From contig JAEDCN010000003.1 in assembly GCA_016294105.1 (NCBI GenBank), positions 62,001-126,000 on the forward strand: a stretch of DNA of 64,000 bases, in the 5' to 3' direction. This DNA is from Treponema sp. Its GTDB lineage: Bacteria > Spirochaetota > Spirochaetia > Treponematales > Treponemataceae. Made by a program: the position numbers and the translations under genes. This document shows, one piece after another, positions 35,262-42,824 of this stretch. The stretch's first letter is position 1, and each line of letters opens with the position of its first letter. A model generated the notes under the pieces. The model was not told where the DNA came from and made no database searches. It saw nothing but the letters and a program-made list of their open reading frames with translations.

Positions 35262-36278
35262 TTATTCTTCAGCAGGAGAAATCATCCGTGACGTCTCCTG
35301 GTCGAGTTCCTTTAACTTCCGTATAACTCGTAACTTGGCACTGCGAGAAGGGCCATTTGCCTCCACCTCTTCCTGAGATGGCAGCACTGGCTTTCTCGTA
35401 AGCACCTGAGCATGGGGTGAGCCGCCGCATTTGCATACAGCTTGCTCTGGCGGACAGACACACGTCTTCCCCAAGTCACGGAAATAATTTTTTACAATCC
35501 TGTCTTCCAGAGAATGGAAGGTTATGACTCCCATTTTGCCACCTACCTGCAACACATTGAATGCTGCAGGTAACACCTGGGGCAGACGGTTCAACTCCTT
35601 GTTGACCACTATCCGCAGAGCCTGGAAGGTTCTGGTGGCAGGGTGCAAGTGGCCATGGCGATAGGCAGCAGGCACCACGCTATAAATCAGTTCCGCCAAG
35701 TCCGCAGAAGATTCAATCCGTGAACTACTGCGGGCAGCAACAATGGCAGCTGCAATCCTGCGACTGTAACGCTCCTCTCCGTACAGATAGATTATATCTG
35801 CAAGCTTTTGCTCCGACCAGCTATTAACCACATCGGCGGCGGAAGGCCCAGCATTGGGATTGAGCCTCATATCCAGCGGTTCATCCTTTCTGAAAGAAAA
35901 GCCCCGGCCAGACTCCTCGTAATGGAATACGGAAATCCCCAGGTCAAAAAGGATGAGATTGGGACGGCGATTTTCAGCAGAAAAATCAAAGTCCTGATAA
36001 AAATCATTGAACCAACCCAGATGAAAATTCATTCGGTTCCCATAACATTCCAGACGCCGACGAGCCTTTGCCTGAATGTTGGCATCGGCATCCAAGCCCA
36101 GCACCTGCAGCTTGGGATAGGTCTTCAAAAAACCATTGGAATGTCCACCCTCACCAAGGGTGGAATCAATCAGGAAGGGATTGTCACTAAAAGGCTCCCC
36201 CTCCGGAGACAAATAGTGAAGACACTCCTGCAACAACACTGGTGTGTGGACAATGGTCTGACAAGATGAATTATCCAA
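35262..36278 (-). CDS. rsmH: 16S rRNA (cytosine1402-N4)-methyltransferase RsmH (MraW)
   Basis: 338 residues. RsmH methylates C1402 in the ribosomal P site using S-adenosylmethionine. HTPVLLQECLHYLSPEGEPF at the start, DSTLGEGGHSNGFLKTYP near residue 38, FDLGISVFHYEESGRGFSF near residue 110 and GVITFHSLEDRIVKNYFRDL near residue 265 are diagnostic. A 10-bp gap follows mraZ. Confidence 0.96.
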   Translation of the reverse strand: MDNSSCQTIVHTPVLLQECLHYLSPEGEPFSDNPFLIDSTLGEGGHSNGFLKTYPKLQVLGLDADANIQAKARRRLECYGNRMNFHLGWFNDFYQDFDFSAENRRPNLILFDLGISVFHYEESGRGFSFRKDEPLDMRLNPNAGPSAADVVNSWSEQKLADIIYLYGEERYSRRIAAAIVAARSSSRIESSADLAELIYSVVPAAYRHGHLHPATRTFQALRIVVNKELNRLPQVLPAAFNVLQVGGKMGVITFHSLEDRIVKNYFRDLGKTCVCPPEQAVCKCGGSPHAQVLTRKPVLPSQEEVEANGPSRSAKLRVIRKLKELDQETSRMISPAEE

Positions 36279-36287
36279 GACTTACTC

Positions 36288-36731
36288 CTATAGGCAGATG
36301 TCGCTAAGACCTTCTGTTGCTTCCCGAAAGGAACTTTCGCTTTCTTCCAGATACGCCTTGTATATATCAGCATCCCACAACTCAATATACTTGTTGATTC
36401 CTAAAAAGATGCATTCCTTTGACAAGCTCGCATACTCCCTCAAGCTTTGGGGGATGCCGATCCGCCCACCCTTGTCGAACTCCACCGTTTGTGCCGGTGC
36501 AATAAGCCGACGAACTACAGATCGATCCCGCCCACTGAAGGGAGATGCGGCTCCCATGAGCTTTGATGAGAAATTTTTCCACTCCTCGGCAGTAAATAAC
36601 CACAAGCAATGGTCCACAGCCTGAGTGATGATGAGTGTATCTTCTGTAAGCTCCCGCCGCAATTTGGCTGGGAAGGGTATCCGCCCCTTCTCGTCCAAGG
36701 TGTTGCGGAACTCACCAGTAAGCAAATCCAT
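36288..36731 (-). CDS. mraZ: Transcriptional regulator MraZ
   Basis: 147 residues from the ATG at 36729-36731. MraZ has two AbrB-like repeats and forms rings that bind repeats upstream of its own operon. FRNTLDEKGRIPFPAKLRRE near residue 10 and VEFDKGGRIGIPQSLREYAS near residue 85 are the two DxxGR motifs. It heads the division block. GTGGGA direct repeats lie across its 5' leader, so it probably controls itself and the genes downstream. Confidence 0.95.
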   Translation of the reverse strand: MDLLTGEFRNTLDEKGRIPFPAKLRRELTEDTLIITQAVDHCLWLFTAEEWKNFSSKLMGAASPFSGRDRSVVRRLIAPAQTVEFDKGGRIGIPQSLREYASLSKECIFLGINKYIELWDADIYKAYLEESESSFREATEGLSDICL

Positions 36732-36801
36732 CCACAATTTCCCACTATTTACGTTTTTTTCCCACCTATTTTCATTTTAATCAAAAAAAATCACCTGTCA
36801 A
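36730..36801 (-). promoter_or_regulatory. mraZ promoter with MraZ-box repeats
   Basis: Minus-strand TTGACA (36796-36801), 16 bp and TAAAAT (36774-36779) form the promoter. Downstream, GTGGGA occurs at 36760-36765 and 36740-36745 and GTGGAT at 36730-36735, that is on a 10-bp register with one slot unfilled. Repeats of this kind with 10-bp spacing are known MraZ sites, so autoregulation is likely. Confidence 0.65.
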
Positions 36802-36841
36802 TGACCTTTTATGGGATTTCAGCCAAAACTAAAAAAAGGAC

Positions 36842-36870
36842 TTTACTTTTTATCTATACACTTATATAGT
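36842..36870 (+). promoter_or_regulatory. Leaderless promoter of the gene at 36877
   Basis: TTTACT (36842-36847), a 17-bp spacer and TATAGT (36865-36870) are followed after 6 bp by the ATG at 36877. The predicted transcript begins at the start codon; no Shine-Dalgarno is present. Confidence 0.6.
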
Positions 36871-36876
36871 TTCATC

Positions 36877-37578
36877 ATGATTAACACCTACTCTGAATCT
36901 CAGCTTCACAATACCTTGAAAAACCTCTACGCAGAAGCCAGCCAAGGACTGACGGAGCAGCAGGTGGCAGGAAAGATTTGCGACATTGTTGCCAAGGACG
37001 GAAGCATCATCGAGATTCAGACAGGAAGCCTTTCCAAGCTCCATGGGAAGCTGGGGCTACTACTACCCCACCACAAGGTGAAGGTGGTGTATCCTTTGGT
37101 GGTGAGAAAAACCATTGAGACAAGAAAAAAAGATGGTACTTTAGTGTCCTGCCGAAAAAGCCCCAAAAAGCAATGTTTACTGGATATGTTTTCTGAGTTG
37201 ACTGCTCTCTTTCCCTATCTTCTTGAGGAGAACTTTGTTTTGGAGGTTCTAGAGGTTTCTGTGGTGGAGCATAGAATAAAGGAGGATGCTCCTGTTCAGC
37301 TAGCTAACAAAAGCAGACGGTTTAAGCGAGATTGGTATAAGGAGGGCAAGAGCTTGGAGGAAATCTACGCCACCCACCAATTTGCTTCTGCAGAGGATTA
37401 TCTTGAGCTTTTGCCACAGGAATTGCCAGAAACCTTTACCATAAAGGAGGCCAGCACTGTGCTGAAGGGACGGAATGTACCACGAATGCTGTGGGTGCTA
37501 CGGAAAATGGGCTTAGTGGAACAGGTGGGAAAGCAGGGACGAAGACTGCTGCTGAAAAAGAAAGATACAACTGACTAG
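36877..37578 (+). CDS. Hypothetical protein
   Basis: 233 residues from the ATG at 36877, which sits at the predicted transcription start; a 22-codon extension to 36811 would begin before the promoter. No family recognised. The C-terminal third (EETFTIKEAS-like TFTIKEASTVLKGRNVPRML, VLRKMGLVEQVGKQGRRLLL) looks like a winged helix, and the middle is basic, so nucleic acid binding is plausible. Its stop overlaps the opposite-strand methyltransferase stop by 4 bp, and transcription should end in the terminators at 37617-37722. Confidence 0.7.
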   Translation: MINTYSESQLHNTLKNLYAEASQGLTEQQVAGKICDIVAKDGSIIEIQTGSLSKLHGKLGLLLPHHKVKVVYPLVVRKTIETRKKDGTLVSCRKSPKKQCLLDMFSELTALFPYLLEENFVLEVLEVSVVEHRIKEDAPVQLANKSRRFKRDWYKEGKSLEEIYATHQFASAEDYLELLPQELPETFTIKEASTVLKGRNVPRMLWVLRKMGLVEQVGKQGRRLLLKKKDTTD

Positions 37579-38648
37579 AGTTCATCATCATGGAATAAAA
37601 CTTCATCCGAAGAAGCGGTGTTCCGGGACGAAACACTTTTTTGTAATAAAGCGGTGTTCCGAGACGAAACACTTTTCTGTAATAAAGCGGTGTTCCGGGA
37701 CGAAACACTTTTTTGTAATAAAGCGGTGTTTCGTTCCCAGAAGACACCGTCGGTGTAGCCTTGGATGGAGGGATTTTCCTCTGCCATGGCAAGGCGTTTT
37801 TGGGCTAGAAGGCAATATTCTAGGTTTTGCTCCACTCCAATGAAGTGACGTCCCAGTTTTTTTGCCACCACGGCACTGGTTCCAGAGCCAAGAAAGGGGT
37901 CGAGCACCAGTCCTTCTGGAGGGCAGCTAGCCAGAATCAATTTGGCAATAAGCTTTTCTGGCTTTTGAGTGGGATGCTCCGTGTTTTCTGGCATGGACCA
38001 GTAGGGAACGGAAATGTCGTCCCAAAAGTTTCCTGGATGGGTGAGACGAAAGCGACCTTCTTCAGTTTCTTCCCAGTCTTTGGGCTTGCCTTCCTGACGA
38101 TAGGGAGCCAGCACCCGCCGCTTTTGCTTGACTGATTCCACATCAAAGTAAAAGTCCTGGCTACAGGTGGCAAACCAAATATCCTCGCAGGCATTCTTCC
38201 AGTTGGCCTTGGCTCCCCTGCCCTTTTCTCGCTGCCACACGATGCGGTTTCGTACAATGGCGTATTTTTTCAGCAGGAAATACAAGCAGGCTGAATTCTT
38301 CCAGTCACCGCACAGATAAATGGAGCCCGTGGGCTTGAGACAACGAAAAACTGAGGGGAACCAGCTTTCTAGGTAATCAAGATATTCCTGGTCGCTCAAG
38401 GAAGAGAACTTCATGCCGGCAAAATCTTTGGCCATGTTGTAGGGAGGATCGAGAATCAATAAGTCAACACAGGATGGAGGCAAGAGATCCATGAGATGAA
38501 ACAAGTTACCATGGAGAATCTTATCCTGCAGCTGACTCAGGGAAAAAGGTGTCTTGTCTGTGTTTTCATGGGGCTCCAGTAGCTGGGAGTGATAGAAGTG
38601 CCGCTCCTCATCAGTGAGGGTAATGGTTTTGTTTCGGGAAGTACTCAC
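37575..38648 (-). CDS. DNA methyltransferase (N4/N6 type, class beta) with repetitive tail
   Basis: 357 residues from the GTG at 38646-38648. Catalytic motif IV VDLLILDPPYNMAKDF lies near residue 66 and the SAM motif VLDPFLGSGTSAVVAKKLGR near residue 265; this order defines the beta class that modifies adenine N6 or cytosine N4. No restriction enzyme is adjacent, so it may be an orphan or regulatory enzyme. The last 50 residues contain a 12-residue unit (NTALLQKSVSSR) three times. An open frame to 38768 runs through an inverted repeat and is not believed. The GTG has no Shine-Dalgarno but an extended -10 just upstream. Confidence 0.88.
   Translation of the reverse strand: MSTSRNKTITLTDEERHFYHSQLLEPHENTDKTPFSLSQLQDKILHGNLFHLMDLLPPSCVDLLILDPPYNMAKDFAGMKFSSLSDQEYLDYLESWFPSVFRCLKPTGSIYLCGDWKNSACLYFLLKKYAIVRNRIVWQREKGRGAKANWKNACEDIWFATCSQDFYFDVESVKQKRRVLAPYRQEGKPKDWEETEEGRFRLTHPGNFWDDISVPYWSMPENTEHPTQKPEKLIAKLILASCPPEGLVLDPFLGSGTSAVVAKKLGRHFIGVEQNLEYCLLAQKRLAMAEENPSIQGYTDGVFWERNTALLQKSVSSRNTALLQKSVSSRNTALLQKSVSSRNTASSDEVLFHDDEL
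37615..37722. repeat. 36-bp x3 tandem repeat, each a terminator hairpin
   Basis: Units 37615-37650, 37651-37686 and 37687-37722; a partial fourth copy starts at 37723. On the plus strand each unit holds GTGTTCCG-GGA-CGAAACAC followed by CTTTTTTG-type sequence, that is an intrinsic terminator for the gene ending at 37578. On the minus strand each unit is 12 codons of the methyltransferase tail. Confidence 0.92.
37617..37642 (+). terminator. First of three tandem intrinsic terminators
   Basis: Stem GTGTTCCG/CGAAACAC (one G-T pair) with loop GGA, then TTTTTT. Identical or near-identical copies follow 36 and 72 bp downstream. Confidence 0.75.
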
Positions 38649-38655
38649 GGGGTGG

Positions 38656-38664
38656 AGTATAGCA
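38656..38664 (-). promoter_or_regulatory. Extended -10 promoter of the methyltransferase
   Basis: Minus-strand TGC-TATACT (38662-38664 and 38656-38661) lies 7 bp before the GTG at 38646-38648. The predicted leader is 1 nt. A weak -35 (TTTCAC, 38679-38684) is at 17 bp. Confidence 0.5.
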
Positions 38665-38685
38665 TAGGTAAATTGAAAGTGAAAG

Positions 38686-38766
38686 GGGGCAACAGGGAAA
38701 CCCCAATCAGCCTCGCACTTCGCTACGCTCACAGTTCGGCTGCTCAGGGGACCTCCCTGTTGCCCC
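38686..38766. repeat. 81-bp inverted repeat with 13-bp perfect arms
   Basis: GGGGCAACAGGGA (38686-38698) pairs with TCCCTGTTGCCCC (38754-38766). Inside, CCCC/GGGG and CAGCC/GGCTG can pair further. The apex holds GAGCGTAGCGAAG on the minus strand. It lies between the DUF4153 gene stop and the methyltransferase promoter. It may end transcription or be a palindromic repeat element. Confidence 0.75.
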
Positions 38767-38777
38767 AACGCTTTCGT

Positions 38778-40481
38778 TCATCGGGCTATACTGTGGGATA
38801 AGAGGACTTGATAATGAATTTCAGCAAAGGTAAAGCCTTCTTCAATCCCTGTATCTTCGGTATTAAACTTGTTCCAGAGTAATGACACCTGAGTAAAGAC
38901 AATAGCAAGATCATCTTGTTGGTATACAAGAAGATAATCATTGTCAAATCCTGTAGTATTAGAGAAGGTGTCCACAAGGCGTTCCAAAAAGAAGTTTGTC
39001 ATATCAAGATATGTTCCATTTCCCAGGGGAAGTAGGAGGGTTTTTTCAAGGGAAGACTCGGTGTTAAAAGAATAATTGTACCAGTGCATGGTTTTGTACT
39101 GGGAAATATCTAGTTCCAACTCAGAAAGGTTGTCGAAATCAGAATAGACATTGTAATAAAACTCTTTTACCACGGCAGTTTCTCTGATACCTCGCTCTAC
39201 GGTCACTTCTTTGAAAAAATCTTCATAAACGGGAAAGAGCATAGAAATCTGAGGATCTGTTCTTTCCTGATTAAAGTACAGATAATCAAAAGCACCTTCG
39301 AGAATTTCCAGTTCCTGATTGTTCATGTCCTTTAGAGCTGTTTCAAAATCCTCCGTTGTCTGCACCTGGTAGCGGTGGAGAATCTGATGAATTCTACCAC
39401 TTTGACTTCGGAATGCCATCTGCTGGCCATCAAAGGGGGAAAGACTTGCCAGCACCAGCAAGAAGGCCAAAAGAGGAAACAAAAAAGTGCGGTAACGGCC
39501 TTTCTTAACAAGAGCAACCACCACAAAAACAAAGGAAAAGATCATAAACAGAAGGCTATACCATCGCTGAGCAGTGAGCCCATAGGCTGACACTCGAATT
39601 GCCACTGCAAGACACTGAACAGCTAGCAGAGGAAGGAGCAGAAAAACACCAGGACCGCGAAAAATAGCCACGAACTTTTCCTGCTGAAATTCCTCTAGTA
39701 CAAAGTAAAAGAACATGAACACGGCACAGGCATAGGACACGAACCAGTTTATCAGGCCCGAAGGCATATCCTGCAAAATCACAATCTTTACCAGATATAC
39801 ATAGAGAACTGCCAGCAACACCAAATACAGGGGAAAAAGCACCCGTAACATAAAAATCTTAAATCCACGGCCGCTCGAAACTACCACCTCTTTTTTGAAC
39901 AACAAGGTAACCATCATGGAAAGGGGAACAAAAAAGAAGCCAAAGCCCAAAATACATGACCCGACAATCTCTAAGACTTCCCCTGAAAGGGAAACGATGA
40001 TTTCCGTTACAGCAAAGAGCACTATTCCAAGGCCTGCCATCACCGCACAGGCTGAAAGTAAGCAAAAACCCACATCCTTTACTAATACAGAAAGAAGATT
40101 ATTCTCCTTGCGATTTACATAAAAAAAGAGAAAAATAGCAACAAGACAGCTACAGGCACCAAAAATCCCAGTATTTGGGGCATACCACAAAAACCGAATC
40201 AAAAGCCCAAGCCCAAAGCCTAGCAGACTTCCTGCAACTTCCATCCACCAAGTGTTTTTTCCTCGTGGCTCTAGCCACAAAATCGTAATGACACAGGCAA
40301 GAAGTGCCAACAAAGAGCTACAAAATAAGTCTAAAACGAGAAGCCTGTTAGTGCCCCCATCCAGTTCCTGCTGCATCCACAATGTTGCCAAAAGAGAAAC
40401 TACAAAAATGAGGCTGTACAACACAGGATACACTCGTACCATCTTAGCTGCTGAGTGAAATAATTGCTTGAACTTGTTCAT
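38778..40481 (-). CDS. DUF4153-type polytopic membrane protein
   Basis: 567 residues with about ten to twelve hydrophobic segments in the first 350 residues and a soluble C-terminal third. The segment RVSAYGLTAQRWYSLLFMI followed by LAFLLVLASLSPFDG resembles the DUF4153 family, whose function is unknown. It stands alone and faces away from trpB. The soluble part is aromatic-rich (MHWYNYSFNTESSLE). No clear Shine-Dalgarno: AAGG is only 2 bp from the ATG. Confidence 0.7.
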   Translation of the reverse strand: MNKFKQLFHSAAKMVRVYPVLYSLIFVVSLLATLWMQQELDGGTNRLLVLDLFCSSLLALLACVITILWLEPRGKNTWWMEVAGSLLGFGLGLLIRFLWYAPNTGIFGACSCLVAIFLFFYVNRKENNLLSVLVKDVGFCLLSACAVMAGLGIVLFAVTEIIVSLSGEVLEIVGSCILGFGFFFVPLSMMVTLLFKKEVVVSSGRGFKIFMLRVLFPLYLVLLAVLYVYLVKIVILQDMPSGLINWFVSYACAVFMFFYFVLEEFQQEKFVAIFRGPGVFLLLPLLAVQCLAVAIRVSAYGLTAQRWYSLLFMIFSFVFVVVALVKKGRYRTFLFPLLAFLLVLASLSPFDGQQMAFRSQSGRIHQILHRYQVQTTEDFETALKDMNNQELEILEGAFDYLYFNQERTDPQISMLFPVYEDFFKEVTVERGIRETAVVKEFYYNVYSDFDNLSELELDISQYKTMHWYNYSFNTESSLEKTLLLPLGNGTYLDMTNFFLERLVDTFSNTTGFDNDYLLVYQQDDLAIVFTQVSLLWNKFNTEDTGIEEGFTFAEIHYQVLLSHSIAR

Positions 40482-40567
40482 AACCTTAGTTTATCATCAA
40501 AGAAATGGGGAAACAAGGGGAAGAATCGGCTACACTAGACTAGACAAAAAAATTAAGGGGTCGCACA

Positions 40568-40717
40568 ATGGAGGAATATGTGGAAAATATCAAAGATTTT
40601 TTTGACTCAAGAGAGCTCAATTATAATCAATTGTCACCAAGCGATATTACACAAATTCCTGGAATACATGAATTATTTTCTTCAACCTGGGGCGACTACA
40701 ACAAAGTTGCAGAATAA
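40568..40717 (+). CDS. Possible 49-residue protein
   Basis: ATG at 40568 with AGGGG 7 bp upstream opens a 49-codon frame (MEEYVENIKDFFDSRELNYN and on) ending in TAA at 40715-40717. A TACACT box lies about 30 bp upstream. No family recognised. The acidic, ordinary-looking composition and the ribosome site favour a real small gene or the remnant of one. It is alone in the gap between the DUF4153 gene and trpB. Confidence 0.45.
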   Translation: MEEYVENIKDFFDSRELNYNQLSPSDITQIPGIHELFSSTWGDYNKVAE

Positions 40718-40834
40718 TTCATAGAAGAACAGGCAGACACATACATAGAACGTATTTTAGGACAACAATAAGGTTCTGTCTTACCTATAGAAAACTATAA
40801 TTCCTAAGTTTATTCCAATTAAACGAAAAGCCAC

Positions 40835-40863
40835 TTGATTCTATTTACAGAAACAGTTATACT
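40835..40863 (+). promoter_or_regulatory. trpB promoter
   Basis: TTGATT (40835-40840), a 17-bp spacer and TATACT (40858-40863), followed by a short leader with AAGGAG 7 bp before the ATG at 40894. Confidence 0.65.
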
Positions 40864-40893
40864 GTTACTATAAATAGATACAAGGAGTTTTTT

Positions 40894-42279
40894 ATGAGAC
40901 AACAAGAGATTCCCTACAAGATTTATCTCAGCGAAAAGGAGATGCCCCAGGCCTGGTACAATATGCGTGCGGACATGAAGAACAAGGGTTCTCACCTGCT
41001 GAATCCAGTCACCCACCAGCCCATGACGGCACAGGAGCTGGAGACAGTTTTCTGCAGCGAGCTGGTGCAGCAGGAGCTGAACGACAACGACCGACTCATC
41101 CCCATTCCTGATGAGATCCTCCAGTTCTACCGGATGTACCGCCCCGCACCCCTCACCCGAGCCTACTGTCTGGAGCGGAAGCTGGGGACACCGGCGAAAA
41201 TCTACTACAAGTTCGAGGGAAACAACACCTCCGGCAGCCACAAGCTGAATTCTGCCATCGCCCAGGCCTACTACGCCAAAAAGCAGGGGCTGAAGGGTGT
41301 TACCACCGAGACCGGTGCGGGCCAGTGGGGAACCGCCCTGTCCATGGCCTGCGCCTACCTTGATCTGGACTGCATCGTCTACCAGGTGAAGTGCTCCTAT
41401 GAGCAAAAACCCTTCCGCCGGGAGGTCATCCGCACCTACGGCGCCCAGGTCATTCCCTCTCCATCCAACACCACTGCCGTTGGTCGCCAGATTCTCGCAG
41501 AGTTCCCCGATACCGACGGCAGCCTGGGCTGTGCAATTTCTGAGGCAGTGGAAACAGCCACTAGCCGAGAAGGCTACCGCTATGTTTTGGGAAGCGTTTT
41601 GTCCCAGGTATTGCTGCACCAGTCCATTATTGGTTTGGAGGCAAAGCTTGCCATGGACAAGTTCGGCATTGTGCCTGACATCATCATTGGCTGTGCCGGC
41701 GGCGGCTCCAACCTGGGCGGACTCATCTCTCCCTTCATGGGGGAGAAACTGCGGGGAGAGCGCGACTACCGCTTCATTGCCGTGGAGCCTGCCTCCTGCC
41801 CCAGCCTCACCCGGGGCGTCTACGCCTACGACTACTGCGACACGGGCCGAGTCTGCCCCATGCAGAAGATGTACACCCTGGGCTCCAGCTTCATGCCCTC
41901 TGCAAACCATGCCGGTGGCCTGCGCTACCACGGCATGAGCTCGGTGCTGTCCCAGCTGTACCACGAGGGACACCTGGAGGCCCGCTCCTACCAGCAGACA
42001 GAAGTCTTCCAGGCCGCCCAGCTCTTTGCCCGCACCGAGGGAACCCTCCCCGCACCGGAAAGCAGCCACGCCATCAAGGCTGCCATGGACGAGGCCCTGA
42101 AGTGCAAGGAGACAGGAGAGGAGAAGACCATTCTCTTCGGCCTCACCGGCACCGGATACTTCGACATGAAGGCCTACGAAGCCTTCAACAACGGCACCAT
42201 GGGAGATTATGTTCCCACCGATGAGGATATTCGCAAGGGAACCGATGCAATTCCTCGCTTTCCTGGAAATGAGTTTTAA
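40894..42279 (+). CDS. trpB: Tryptophan synthase beta chain, TrpB2 type
   Basis: 461 residues, longer than classical TrpB (about 400) and of the TrpB2 subgroup. The PLP lysine is in EGNNTSGSHKLNSAIAQAYY near residue 115; TTETGAGQWGTALSMACAYL and IGCAGGGSNLGGL follow. It condenses indole with serine to tryptophan. No trpA or other trp gene is in the window, so it may salvage indole. Codon use is markedly GC-rich at third positions compared with both neighbours, except for a stretch near 41530-41690, which suggests transfer or mosaic origin. Confidence 0.93.
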   Translation: MRQQEIPYKIYLSEKEMPQAWYNMRADMKNKGSHLLNPVTHQPMTAQELETVFCSELVQQELNDNDRLIPIPDEILQFYRMYRPAPLTRAYCLERKLGTPAKIYYKFEGNNTSGSHKLNSAIAQAYYAKKQGLKGVTTETGAGQWGTALSMACAYLDLDCIVYQVKCSYEQKPFRREVIRTYGAQVIPSPSNTTAVGRQILAEFPDTDGSLGCAISEAVETATSREGYRYVLGSVLSQVLLHQSIIGLEAKLAMDKFGIVPDIIIGCAGGGSNLGGLISPFMGEKLRGERDYRFIAVEPASCPSLTRGVYAYDYCDTGRVCPMQKMYTLGSSFMPSANHAGGLRYHGMSSVLSQLYHEGHLEARSYQQTEVFQAAQLFARTEGTLPAPESSHAIKAAMDEALKCKETGEEKTILFGLTGTGYFDMKAYEAFNNGTMGDYVPTDEDIRKGTDAIPRFPGNEF

Positions 42280-42283
42280 TGAT

Positions 42284-42312
42284 TTTTAGTGAAGGAAGGT
42301 TCCTTACTAAAA
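42284..42312 (+). terminator. Hairpin downstream of trpB
   Basis: TTTTAGT-g-AAGGAA (42284-42297) pairs with TTCCTTACTAAAA (42300-42312) with one bulge. Only a modest T content follows, so it may act with the stronger terminator at 42342. Confidence 0.45.
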
Positions 42313-42341
42313 TAAATTATTGAAAGGAAGCCACTGGATAC

Positions 42342-42394
42342 AAGACCGAATCAGTCTGTTTTTGGGCAGCTGGTTCGGTCTTCTTCTTTTTTTT
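42342..42394 (+). terminator. trpB intrinsic terminator
   Basis: AAGACCGAA (42342-42350) pairs with TTCGGTCTT (42374-42382), followed by CTTCTTTTTTTT. It overlaps the last codons of the opposite-strand DUF454 gene. Confidence 0.7.
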
Positions 42395-42767
42395 CTTGAT
42401 TTTCATCTTCTGTGCGAGCACGACTCATGTGCACCAAATGGATGGTGACGCAGATTGCGATAAAGGCCAAAAGCAGTACCAGCCAGAGTCGCTTTACCAG
42501 AATCATAGAAATAATCATGGTGGCCCACAGGTATACTAAGCTTTTTATCAAGGTTTTTCGAGCAATGCCCCTGCGATCCTTGTAGTTTTCGTAATGCTCA
42601 CGGAAAAAGGGAATTTTCAATGCCCAAGAAAGGGCCTTGGGATTGCAGGATAAAAGATAGGCGGAAAGCAGCACAAAGGGTGTGGTGGGCAGCACTGGCA
42701 GAAATATTCCCAGGAATGCCAGCACCAAAAAAAGCACTCCAAAACTCACCATGATTATTTGCTTCAT
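42351..42767 (-). CDS. DUF454 (YbaN-like) inner membrane protein
   Basis: 138 residues from the ATG at 42765-42767 preceded by GAGGTGCAGGTG. Two hydrophobic regions flank the family core FLGIFLPVLPTTPFVLLSAY and SCNPKALSWALKIPFFREHY. The tail is charged and acidic. The family is widespread, membrane-located and uncharacterised. It converges on trpB. Confidence 0.85.
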   Translation of the reverse strand: MKQIIMVSFGVLFLVLAFLGIFLPVLPTTPFVLLSAYLLSCNPKALSWALKIPFFREHYENYKDRRGIARKTLIKSLVYLWATMIISMILVKRLWLVLLLAFIAICVTIHLVHMSRARTEDENQEKKEEDRTSCPKTD

Positions 42768-42824
42768 CACCTGCACCTCATTTTCATGGGGCAATTTTAA
42801 GGAAGACGCAAAAAGCTGTCAAGT

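Noticed and set aside
37615..37722. CRISPR array
   Set aside because: The 36-bp units are directly adjacent with no spacers, lie in a coding tail and form a terminator hairpin.
37575..38768. Methyltransferase starting at 38768
   Set aside because: The extra 40 codons run through a large inverted repeat and over the promoter; the GTG at 38648 sits right after an extended -10 box.
40717..40750. Stop-codon readthrough of the small gene at 40568
   Set aside because: The frame after the TAA continues only ten codons and shows no pattern supporting recoding.
40819..42069. Minus-strand 416-codon open frame over trpB
   Set aside because: It lies antisense to the GC-rich trpB gene; high third-position GC creates long shadow frames. 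The Gly/His/Val-rich product is not protein-like.
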